Shown here in pieces: positions 6,748 to 12,212 of a stretch of 20,571 nt of DNA (its first letter is position 1; each line of letters opens with the position of its first letter). Made by a program: the position numbers and the translations under genes. Source of the DNA: SIG440 sp045587485. GTDB taxonomy: Bacteria; Bacillota; Clostridia; Monoglobales; Monoglobaceae. The notes beneath the pieces were generated by a model. The model did no database searches. It was not told the DNA's origin and saw only the letters and a program-made list of their open reading frames with translations. The stretch covers positions 1 to 20,571 of the forward strand of contig JAZNCI010000032.1 in NCBI GenBank assembly GCA_045587485.1, given 5' to 3'.

Positions 6748-6916
6748 AAGACACTCCATAAAGAGAACATATTTTCTCAACCTTATCAGCCTTCGGGAAT
6801 GATATGCCGTTTTCCCAGTTGCACAGCGTTTTATTGCTGATACCAAGAGCCGCCGCCGCTTCCTTCTGCGTAAGCCCTGCATTTACTCTTGCTGCCTTTA
6901 GTGTCATTTTCATCAT
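6722..6916 (-). CDS. Cro-like XRE-family transcriptional regulator (64 aa)
   Basis: A compact helix-turn-helix protein. From the ATG at 6916: MMKMTLKAARVNAGLTQKEA, AAALGISNKTLCNWENGISF, PKADKVEKICSLYGVSYDNI, IFLP. The HTH covers about residues 15-40 (LTQKEAAAALGISNKTLCNWENG). It is the first gene of the early operon, divergent from the repressor, the position of Cro, so it probably competes for the same palindromic operators. The frame is open to 6982, but that longer form would start upstream of the predicted transcription start. GGGGG at 7 bases before the ATG at 6916 settles the start. Whether it acts as Cro or as an early activator cannot be told from sequence. Confidence 0.88.
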   Translation of the reverse strand: MMKMTLKAARVNAGLTQKEAAAALGISNKTLCNWENGISFPKADKVEKICSLYGVSYDNIIFLP

Positions 6917-6943
6917 TATATTTCCCCCTTTCTGTATTTTGTC

Positions 6944-6960
6944 ATTCGCTAAAAGCGAAC
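6944..6960. promoter_or_regulatory. Operator 2 (ATTCGCTAAAAGCGAAC palindrome)
   Basis: The sequence is identical to operator 1 except for the last base. It lies just downstream of the -10 box of the early promoter, around the start and first bases of the cro transcript, where a bound repressor would block initiation. Confidence 0.82.
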
Positions 6961-6971
6961 CGCCAAATATT

Positions 6972-6999
6972 ATTATACTCAAATAATTTTGTTTGTCAA
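6972..6999 (-). promoter_or_regulatory. Early (cro/lytic) promoter with consensus boxes
   Basis: On the minus strand a perfect TTGACA (6994-6999) and perfect TATAAT (6972-6977) are separated by 16 bases. The start would fall near 6965, giving a leader of about 50 bases before the cro ATG at 6916. Operator 2 lies just downstream and operator 3 at the -35 edge, consistent with tight repression in the lysogen. Confidence 0.88.
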
Positions 7000-7014
7000 C
7001 ACCTTTTAGCGAAT
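6998..7014. promoter_or_regulatory. Operator 3 (half-conserved)
   Basis: TTTTAGCGAAT at 7004-7014 exactly matches one half plus the centre of the 17-bp palindrome. The other half (AACACCT) matches at only 3 of 7 bases. The site overlaps the -35 box of the early promoter, so a weaker, cooperative site is plausible. Confidence 0.55.
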
Positions 7015-7028
7015 TTTTTTCATTTTCT

Positions 7029-7045
7029 CTTTACTTTTGGCGAAT
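7029..7045. promoter_or_regulatory. Operator 4 (degenerate)
   Basis: CTTTACTTTTGGCGAAT matches the palindrome at 13 of 17 positions, better on the right half. It overlaps the -35 and spacer of the repressor promoter, a position suited to autoregulation or to Cro shutting off the repressor. Confidence 0.5.
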
Positions 7046-7058
7046 TTGGGTGTATAAT
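7030..7058 (+). promoter_or_regulatory. Repressor (maintenance) promoter
   Basis: TTTACT (7030-7035) and a perfect TATAAT (7053-7058) are spaced 17 bases apart on the plus strand, with the repressor ATG at 7087 and AAGGGGTGG between. Operator 4 covers the -35 region. Confidence 0.75.
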
Positions 7059-7086
7059 AAGAAAAAACAAGGGGTGGTGAAACAAT

Positions 7087-7467
7087 ATGACAAACATAGG
7101 AAACAAAGAAATATTTGCAAATAATCTCAACTATTATATAGAAATGTCAGGCAAGTCCAAAAAGGATATTGCTGAGATAGTCGGCGTTGCTCCATCGACA
7201 TTTAATGAATGGACAAAAGGCAAAAAATATCCTCGGATTGATAAGATCGAAATGCTTGCAAATTATTTCAATATTTTGAAATCTGATTTGATAGAGGAAC
7301 GAACGGAAGAACACAGAGAAATGCAAAAAAAGAATGATACCCTTTCGGATATCATTGTAAGGTTAAGAACGGATGATGAATTTTTATCTGTTGTGGAAGC
7401 TTTAAACACTCTCGACGATGAAAAGCTTGCTAGTGTCGAAAAAATGCTATCAGCTTTTTTGAAGTAA
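7087..7467 (+). CDS. CI-like phage repressor, XRE family, without peptidase domain (126 aa)
   Basis: The N-terminal half is an XRE DNA-binding domain: MTNIGNKEIFANNLNYYIEM, then KSKKDIAEIVGVAPSTFNEW as the HTH (about residues 24-43), then TKGKKYPRIDKIEMLANYFN. This is a typical start of Firmicutes phage repressors. The C-terminal half (about residues 72-126) is charged and helical (MQKKNDTLSDIIVRLRTDDE, then LNTLDDEKLASVEKMLSAFL), suited to oligomerisation. The LexA/CI-like serine protease domain present in full-length CI repressors (around 200+ residues) is absent, so RecA-driven self-cleavage is not expected. AAGGGGTGG lies before the ATG. It should bind the 17-bp operators and silence the early promoter while controlling itself. 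Confidence 0.88.
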   Translation: MTNIGNKEIFANNLNYYIEMSGKSKKDIAEIVGVAPSTFNEWTKGKKYPRIDKIEMLANYFNILKSDLIEERTEEHREMQKKNDTLSDIIVRLRTDDEFLSVVEALNTLDDEKLASVEKMLSAFLK

Positions 7468-7554
7468 TTTAAAAATGAGGTCAAGAAGGGCGATGTCATC
7501 GCATCCTTTCATTAGTTCGTTAATTTTTTTGATGTACTCGTCAATGATACTCAT
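7450..7554 (-). CDS. 34-aa protein encoded opposite the repressor 3' end
   Basis: Read directly from the minus strand: ATG 7552-7554, stop TGA 7450-7452. The product begins MSIIDEYIKKINELMKGCDD and ends IALLDLIFKLLQKS. A textbook AAAGGAG sits 7 bases before the ATG and an extended -10 promoter lies upstream (7605-7633), so this looks like a real, independently expressed gene. The helical (C)DD..LLDLI.KLL pattern resembles very small proteins met beside phage repressors in clostridial genomes (recollection, not verified). It overlaps the repressor gene by 18 bases tail to tail, and its transcript would run antisense into the repressor unless stopped. It may be a regulator of the repressor; that is inference. 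Confidence 0.7.
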   Translation of the reverse strand: MSIIDEYIKKINELMKGCDDIALLDLIFKLLQKS

Positions 7555-7764
7555 TTTGAAACTCCTTTCATCGGGGCAAGAACACAAGTTCGTGGTCTTG
7601 AAATACTATAACATTTAAAAAAAGTCTGAACAATAGCAAATTTTTCTAAGATTATTTTACTTATTTTTTGCGCAATTACAATATTCAATTATGATTTTTT
7701 GCTATCAAAAATGATTATTTTACACGGATTTTACGGTTAAATTTGATTAAAGAGGTATGCAACT
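7555..7764. other. Intergenic region between the 34-aa gene and the plus-strand lysogeny genes
   Basis: An AT-rich spacer of about 210 bases with no gene. It holds the promoter of the 34-aa gene. A possible plus-strand promoter also lies here (TTGCGC 7668-7673, TATGAT 7690-7695, 16-base spacer) that could serve the XRE/exonuclease/integrase genes. Two direct repeats flank it: ATTTTTTGC at 7663-7671 and 7694-7702, and GATTATTTTAC at 7650-7660 and 7713-7723. Confidence 0.5.
7605..7633 (-). promoter_or_regulatory. Extended -10 promoter for the 34-aa gene
   Basis: On the minus strand TTGTTC (7628-7633) and TATAGT (7605-7610) are spaced 17 bases apart, with TG one base before the -10 (TGTTATAGT). 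An imperfect dyad (7577-7600, 18 of 24 positions symmetric) lies just downstream around the expected start and could be an operator or leader hairpin. Confidence 0.55.
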
Positions 7765-8166
7765 ATGATTTACAAGAAGTTAAAAGACTTGAAAGAAAAG
7801 AGCAAAATGTCTAATCACGAAATATCAGAATTAAGCGGTGTTCCTGAAAGCACAATCAACCGTATTTTTTCAGGTCATACGGATAACCCCAGCTTTCAAA
7901 CAATCTGCGATATCGTTTTAGCCCTTGACGGCTCACTTGATGATTTTGTCGGCAATAAGTGCTACAAGCCCGAAGGACAGCCCGAAGGCGGTGCTTGCAA
8001 GAAATGCGAAAAGCACATTGAAACAATCGGCAATCAGTATAAATCAGAGATTGAACGAAAAGACAAATGCATATCACGATTATTTCTGCTTTGTTTAGTC
8101 CTTTGTGGCATTATCACGCTGCTTTCAATCGCTCTTGTAGTACACGGAATGTCATATAACATATAG
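7765..8166 (+). CDS. Membrane-anchored XRE-family regulator (133 aa)
   Basis: The N-terminus is an XRE helix-turn-helix: MIYKKLKDLKEKSKMSNHEI, then SELSGVPESTINRIFSGHTD, with NPSFQTICDIVLALDGSLDD completing the domain (about residues 1-62). A cysteine-rich linker follows (C66, C78, C81, H84, in GGACKKCEKH), then a charged segment (KSEIERKDKC) and a single hydrophobic helix at about 105-127 (RLFLLCLVLCGIITLLSIAL). HTH proteins of this type with a C-terminal membrane helix are common in clostridial genomes. The tether would hold a DNA-binding domain at the inner face of the membrane, so it may sense membrane or redox state (inference). AAAGAGGT precedes the ATG. It lies 10 bases before the exonuclease gene and is probably in its operon. 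Confidence 0.85.
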   Translation: MIYKKLKDLKEKSKMSNHEISELSGVPESTINRIFSGHTDNPSFQTICDIVLALDGSLDDFVGNKCYKPEGQPEGGACKKCEKHIETIGNQYKSEIERKDKCISRLFLLCLVLCGIITLLSIALVVHGMSYNI

Positions 8167-8176
8167 GTGAAAAAAG

Positions 8177-9283
8177 ATGAACGTTAGATTTAGAAATAAT
8201 TTTGAAAGCTTTACTTTTCACGATACATTTTGTTGTAGCCGTAAAATATCGGGAATTCATTATGATATAAAAAGTGATGTTCTGTTTCAAGTAGTAAAAA
8301 TAGAATTGCAATCAGAGATTAAAACAATTAAAAAAACCGTTACAAAGAAAAAGTTTTTCAGAACAATTCACGAGGAAATCACGGAAGAAATCACAGAATA
8401 TTATTTATTTATTCATTATCAGCCTCACTTATACAAAAAAGATATAGCAATAGTGAAAATTCATATTTTGCAAAATGAGCTTGACAATGCAAAATTAGTT
8501 GTTGACTATATCAGCAATCTGATAGCGGAAAAAGCGAAAATCGAGGAAGAAAAACGCCTTGAAGAATTGAACAAGCAAAAGGCGTTGATTGAAAAAGAAA
8601 AAGAACGATTAAAACAATGCATATATGATTTGGTTGTAATAGATTTTGAAACAACAGGAATAAAAAATCCTCTTGATGCTTTTATGCGTGGCGGAAAATA
8701 TGATGAAATTTTGTCGATTTCCATTATCGAACAAGACGGAAATATTCTGATTGATTCGCTTTGTAAACCTGAGGAACGGAAAACGTGGACGAAAGCGCAA
8801 GAAATACACGGCATTTCCCCGGCAATGGTAAAAAATCAACCGACATTTCGGGAGCTGTTCCCTTCGGTTAAAGAAATTTTATTAAAATCAAAATTAGTCA
8901 TGGCGTACAATGTTGAATTTGAAATGAGCTTTTTATTCGGCTATGATTTTATATTTGATTTTCCGGGCGATGTAAAGCTGCGAGATAATATCGTTTTCGC
9001 TCCCGATCCGATGTTGATGTACTGTGCCTATAAAGGAACTGAAAAATGGCAAAAGTTAAGCACCGCCGCAAAGCATTTTAAATTCGATTTTAAAGCCCAT
9101 AATTCATTAGAGGATGTCAAAGCAACTTTGCATTGTTATAAAAAGCTATTAGAATATGTTAATTCTAATAGTGGCAAAGAATATATTATAAAATACGGTT
9201 ATTTATATGAAAGTGAAAGAAAAGGTCAATGGTTAGATTTAAATACTTACAACATTAAAGAAGAAAACCTACAAAAAGGATGA
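8177..9283 (+). CDS. DEDDh-family (DnaQ-like) 3'-5' exonuclease with long N-terminal extension
   Basis: The C-terminal part (about residues 150-330) is a DnaQ-like exonuclease: motif I VVIDFETTG (Asp156, Glu158), motif II AYNVEFEMSF, and motif III AHNSLEDVKAT (His308, Asp313). The middle acidic residue of motif II, normally Asp, appears to be Glu249. The first ~150 residues are unlike a polymerase subunit: a region with an EITEEITEYYLFIHYQPHLY stretch, then a charged coiled coil at about 115-148 (EKAKIEEEKRLEELNKQKAL and on). It lies between the XRE-membrane gene and the integrase, 6 bases before the latter, and is visibly richer in A/T than its neighbours. Trimming of DNA or RNA 3' ends is expected; its role for the phage is unknown and it may be an accessory (moron) gene. 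AGGTGA precedes the ATG. Confidence 0.85.
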   Translation: MNVRFRNNFESFTFHDTFCCSRKISGIHYDIKSDVLFQVVKIELQSEIKTIKKTVTKKKFFRTIHEEITEEITEYYLFIHYQPHLYKKDIAIVKIHILQNELDNAKLVVDYISNLIAEKAKIEEEKRLEELNKQKALIEKEKERLKQCIYDLVVIDFETTGIKNPLDAFMRGGKYDEILSISIIEQDGNILIDSLCKPEERKTWTKAQEIHGISPAMVKNQPTFRELFPSVKEILLKSKLVMAYNVEFEMSFLFGYDFIFDFPGDVKLRDNIVFAPDPMLMYCAYKGTEKWQKLSTAAKHFKFDFKAHNSLEDVKATLHCYKKLLEYVNSNSGKEYIIKYGYLYESERKGQWLDLNTYNIKEENLQKG

Positions 9284-9289
9284 TGCGAA

Positions 9290-10930
9290 ATGTTTATGTA
9301 TCAAATGCAAATTGATTTTAAACCCGAAGAAATTATTGACTATTTAAGAAAATCTCAATCAGATGATCCGTTATTAACTGTTGAAGAAGTCCTTGAAAAG
9401 CACGAAAGAAGGCTTGACGAATGGGATTTACAGCATTTAGGAACTTTGATTCCCGAAGAAAACAGATTTCGTGAAGTAGTTTCGGGCGAAACAATCAAGG
9501 AACGCCCTGAATTCAATAAGGTTCTGCGCCTTATCGAATCGCCAAAAATCAAGGCTGTAAAGGTTGTTGAGCCGCAACGATTAACAAGGGGCGATTTAGA
9601 GGATATCGGACGGCTTATGAAGATATTCAAGCATACTGATACGCTTGTGGTAACGCCTGAAAGAATTTATAATTTGCGTGATGAATATGACTGGAAAGCC
9701 ATTGAAACTGAATTGAAGCAGGGTAATGATTATCTCAACTATTATAAAAAAATTCAGAAAAATGGTCGGCTGCTTTCTGTAAGTCAGGGCAACTATATCG
9801 GCTCAATACCGCCATACGGCTATGATAAAACGTTCGTAATGGACGGCAAAAAGAAGTGTCCGACACTCAAAATCAATGCAGAACAGGCGGAAATCATCAG
9901 AATGATATTTGATTTATATGTAAACGCCGATATGGGAAGAACAAAAATTGCACGATATCTTGACAATATGGGCATTAAGCCGCCAAAAGGTGAACATTGG
10001 TCACCTGAAGCTCTGAAGGATATGCTTGAAAATGTTCATTACCTCGGAAAGGTCAAATGGAACTGGCGAAAAACCGTTACAATCGTTGAAGATGGCGAAA
10101 TTATTGAAACACGCCCGAAATCTAAAATCGGTGAATATCTCATTTATGAGGGGAAACACGATGCGATTATTTCCGATGAACTTTTTGAAAGGGCAAAAGA
10201 AAAGCAGGGGCGCAACCATAGAGCAAAAGCGAAAACAAAGGTCAGAAATCCGCTTGCAAGCCTGATGTTCTGCCAATGCGGAAGGGCGATGATTTATCGC
10301 ACGAACAACAAAGACGGCAAATCAAGGGCGAATCATCGCTTAATGTGTGACGGTCAAGTTCATTGCGGTACAGGCTCTTGCTTGTACGATGAAATGATTG
10401 AGCGTGTTTCTGAAATCTTGCAGAATTGTATTGAGGATTTTGAAATCCGCTTGAAAAACGATGAAGGGGATTCTGCGAAGTTGCACGCAAGCTTAATTAA
10501 AAATCTTGAAAAACGTATGAACGACTTGCAGGCGAAAGAAATCGCACAATGGGATGCACAAAGTCACCCCGATGAATCGAAAAGAATGCCCCACGAAATA
10601 TTCAAGGTGCTGAATGAAAGGCTATTGAAAGATAAAGAGGAAGTGCAACAGGCTTTATGCAAAGCTTACGAATCTATGCCTGAGCCTATTGACTATGAGG
10701 AAAAGGCGGCGAAATTCCGTGAAGCTCTTGAAGCGTTGAAAAGTCCCGATGTCGATGCTGCTACAAAAAACAGCCTGCTAAAAGCTTGTATTGAACGCAT
10801 AGACTATAAGAGGGATAAGCCTGAAAGGATTAAAAGAGATAAGGGAAAAGCAAAGGGAACGCAATTTGAAAGCTCCGGCGGACGTTGGACAAATCCACCG
10901 ATATATATTGATGTTAAACTAAAGGTTTAA
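9290..10930 (+). CDS. int: Large serine recombinase, phage integrase
   Basis: A 546-residue large serine integrase. The catalytic domain has IDYLRKSQSDD with nucleophile Ser22 and Arg20, SGETIKERPEF with Arg72, and VVEPQRLTRGDL with Arg97 and Arg100. The recombinase domain follows (about 165-310: NYIGSIPPYGYDK, LDNMGIKPPKGEHWSPEALK, NVHYLGKVKWN). Next is a zinc ribbon (Cys328, 330, 353, with 359 or 364; FCQCGRAMIYR). A coiled-coil region at about 390-480 probably mediates synapsis. It recombines attP with a host attB, and for excision would need a directionality factor, not recognised here. AAAGGA lies 9 bases before the ATG. It is the last gene of the plus-strand set and converges with the lysin; a candidate attP lies 12 bases past its stop. 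Confidence 0.95.
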   Translation: MFMYQMQIDFKPEEIIDYLRKSQSDDPLLTVEEVLEKHERRLDEWDLQHLGTLIPEENRFREVVSGETIKERPEFNKVLRLIESPKIKAVKVVEPQRLTRGDLEDIGRLMKIFKHTDTLVVTPERIYNLRDEYDWKAIETELKQGNDYLNYYKKIQKNGRLLSVSQGNYIGSIPPYGYDKTFVMDGKKKCPTLKINAEQAEIIRMIFDLYVNADMGRTKIARYLDNMGIKPPKGEHWSPEALKDMLENVHYLGKVKWNWRKTVTIVEDGEIIETRPKSKIGEYLIYEGKHDAIISDELFERAKEKQGRNHRAKAKTKVRNPLASLMFCQCGRAMIYRTNNKDGKSRANHRLMCDGQVHCGTGSCLYDEMIERVSEILQNCIEDFEIRLKNDEGDSAKLHASLIKNLEKRMNDLQAKEIAQWDAQSHPDESKRMPHEIFKVLNERLLKDKEEVQQALCKAYESMPEPIDYEEKAAKFREALEALKSPDVDAATKNSLLKACIERIDYKRDKPERIKRDKGKAKGTQFESSGGRWTNPPIYIDVKLKV

Positions 10931-11004
10931 TTGCGTGTAATCATATCCATCATTGATGGGCGAGTTCTTATGCTCATTGATGATGGATATAAAAGAATTG
11001 TCAT
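10927..11004 (-). CDS. 25-codon reading frame with its own promoter, running through the candidate attP
   Basis: Minus strand, ATG 11002-11004, stop TAA 10927-10929, which overlaps the integrase stop by 2 bases. The product starts MTILLYPSSMSIRTRPSMMD and ends MITRN. AAGGAAG (11013-11019) lies 8 bases before the ATG, and a near-consensus extended -10 promoter stands at 11036-11064. The peptide resembles nothing I know. The expression signals are better than many real genes in the window. The frame passes into the candidate attP after about five codons and reaches its centre at about codon 13. After integration the phage part would therefore be only the first dozen or so codons, fused to host sequence (inference). 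As a free-phage peptide it may be meaningless. Confidence 0.45.
   Translation of the reverse strand: MTILLYPSSMSIRTRPSMMDMITRN
10943..10990. other. Candidate attP: 48-bp imperfect dyad next to the serine integrase
   Basis: The outer 11 bases are perfectly symmetric (ATATCCATCAT at 10943-10953 and ATGATGGATAT at 10980-10990), and 16 of 24 positions match across the whole half-sites. The symmetry axis falls at 10966/10967, where the central two bases are TC, non-palindromic as serine integrases need for orientation. Length (~50 bp), imperfect symmetry strongest in the outer arms, and position just beside int all fit a large-serine-integrase attP. The int/lysin adjacency also puts the phage join here. 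The alternative is a hairpin at the end of the integrase transcript. Confidence 0.6.
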
Positions 11005-11035
11005 ATTGATTACTTCCTTGCGTTATTCGGCTGAT

Positions 11036-11064
11036 ATTATAACACATATTTCAGAAAAAGGCAA
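11036..11064 (-). promoter_or_regulatory. Strong promoter directed through attP towards int
   Basis: On the minus strand TTGCCT (11059-11064), a 17-base spacer and a perfect TATAAT (11036-11041) preceded by TG at one-base distance (TGTTATAAT, extended -10). Transcripts would start near 11029, include a good ribosome site and the 25-codon frame, then run antisense to int. It lies inside the terminator at 11161-11201, so it is isolated from late transcription. Confidence 0.75.
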
Positions 11065-11160
11065 GAGAAAGAACGAGAATACGCCCGAAAACGTTTGAAA
11101 TTAAGCCGTGTGACGTTTTAAGGGGCAAGGGGTATAAACTACCCTTTTAAAAACAGCATA

Positions 11161-11201
11161 AAAAATAAGGGGCGTATATTTGAAATACGCCCCTGTTTGT
11201 T
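11161..11201. terminator. Bidirectional intrinsic terminator between lysin and int
   Basis: The perfect 10-bp stem AGGGGCGTAT (11168-11177) and ATACGCCCCT (11185-11194) has a 7-base loop. On the minus strand it is followed by TATTTTTTAT, ending the late operon just after the lysin stop. On the plus strand it is followed by GTTTGTTTT, able to stop transcripts arriving from int. Confidence 0.85.
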
Positions 11202-12023
11202 TTATAACAGCTTATTTACAGCCTTCTGCACTTCTGAATAATTATACCCAGCTGCTTCAATCTTTTTCTTGCGTTCTGATCCGTTGCCCCACTTGCCAGC
11301 GATGACCTCTTTTGCAATCTGTTCAACGGTCTTTTTTGCCTTCTGAACAACAGCCGATTTGATGCACGCAGGACCGAGCCAGCCCTTCAAGGTCGGCACA
11401 TAGTACCAACCGCTTGAAAGCTTTGTTGCGGTGTGCGTTGTATCGCCGTTTATTACTCTCAGAATCTCGCTTTTTGTGGTTGCGGATTTTCTCACGTTAT
11501 AACGCCCCTTGTGAAGCTTTATCGTGTATTTACCACTTGCAGCCGTTGATGTTGTTGCTGTGGTTGTCTTTGCCGCCGAATAATCAATATCCTTCAGCCA
11601 TAGAATGTGCGTGAAGTTTCTTTCACTTACCTTTGTTTTTACAACACCGTAAGCCGATCCCCTCGCTTCTATGATGTAGCCATCGCCGATATATATGCCG
11701 ATATGACCTGAACGCCATACAGCACAGCCGGGAACAGCCTGCGAAATCTTATCGATTGTCAATACCTTTGTAGCGGTATTCTTGAAAGCTGTTGAATTGA
11801 TGACTTTTCCTGTATACCAGCTTATCAAGCCCGAACAGTCAACGCAGACTTTGCCGATTTTGTTCTTATCCGATGCCCAAACCATAGAGCCGTAACGCTC
11901 ACGCAGGGCATTAAAAAGGGCAGAAGTTAAAGTCTGCCCCTTTGCGCCGTAAACATACGGAACACCGATTTTTGTTTTTGCGAATGAAACAAGTCCTGAT
12001 GCTGTCTTTGTTGCCATTGTCAT
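11202..12023 (-). CDS. Endolysin: NlpC/P60 peptidase, SH3 and CW_7 cell-wall-binding domains
   Basis: A 273-residue modular lysin. Residues ~8-145 form an NlpC/P60 cysteine peptidase: GVPYVYGAKG near the start, VCVDCSGLISWY with catalytic Cys63, and GHIGIYIGDGYIIEARG with His107. After a Thr/Ala linker (TTTATTSTAASG) comes an SH3b-like domain (~160-225: KGRYNVRKSATTKSEILRVI, WYYVPTLKGWLG). A C-terminal CW_7 repeat (VEQIAKEVIAGKWGNGSERK to the end) binds peptidoglycan. It cleaves peptide bonds in peptidoglycan at the end of the lytic cycle. Two starts are possible: ATG at 12023, overlapping the holin stop, and ATG at 12017, which sits better relative to AGGAAGG. It has no signal peptide and depends on the holins. 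Confidence 0.95.
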   Translation of the reverse strand: MTMATKTASGLVSFAKTKIGVPYVYGAKGQTLTSALFNALRERYGSMVWASDKNKIGKVCVDCSGLISWYTGKVINSTAFKNTATKVLTIDKISQAVPGCAVWRSGHIGIYIGDGYIIEARGSAYGVVKTKVSERNFTHILWLKDIDYSAAKTTTATTSTAASGKYTIKLHKGRYNVRKSATTKSEILRVINGDTTHTATKLSSGWYYVPTLKGWLGPACIKSAVVQKAKKTVEQIAKEVIAGKWGNGSERKKKIEAAGYNYSEVQKAVNKLL

Positions 12024-12208
12024 TCACCTTCCTGTTTCTTCTGAGTTTGTGTGCCGAAATAGAACGCTATAACGGTTGTGAACACGGTCTGAAACTGATC
12101 GGGGGAAATTACCCCATTAAACGATAAGACCGCAAAAACAACCGTCAAAATAAGCGTTACAAGACTTTTAACATCAATAAGCTTTGCAATGTTTTTAAAA
12201 AATAACAT
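12020..12208 (-). CDS. Small phage holin (62 aa)
   Basis: From the ATG at 12208: MLFFKNIAKLIDVKSLVTLI, LTVVFAVLSFNGVISPDQFQ, TVFTTVIAFYFGTQTQKKQE. There are two hydrophobic stretches (about residues 14-30 and 40-53) and a charged hydrophilic end. The LIDVKSLVTLILT and TVFTTVIAFYFGTQ segments are typical of small holins directly upstream of clostridial phage lysins. It would form membrane lesions that let the lysin reach the wall. The frame is open to 12301, but AAAGGGGGG lies just before the ATG at 12208 and overlaps the end of the upstream gene. The stop overlaps the lysin ATG, so the two are coupled. Confidence 0.85.
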   Translation of the reverse strand: MLFFKNIAKLIDVKSLVTLILTVVFAVLSFNGVISPDQFQTVFTTVIAFYFGTQTQKKQEGE

Positions 12209-12212
12209 ACAA

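Noticed and set aside
7490..7502. GCGATGTCATCGC palindrome
   Set aside because: It lies inside the 34-aa coding frame, only 5-bp arms and no T run, so neither terminator nor operator is supported.
7719..7747. TTTACA-17-TTTGAT as promoter for the XRE gene
   Set aside because: The start would fall within the ribosome site at 7749-7755, leaving almost no leader.
10943..10990. Reading the dyad as an ordinary int terminator
   Set aside because: There is no T run on either side, and the size, symmetry and place fit attP better; an RNA role is kept as a separate finding.
11128..11146. Weak hairpin AGGGGTA/TACCCTT followed by TT
   Set aside because: Only about 6-7 pairs including a wobble and a short T run; the strong terminator is at 11168-11194.
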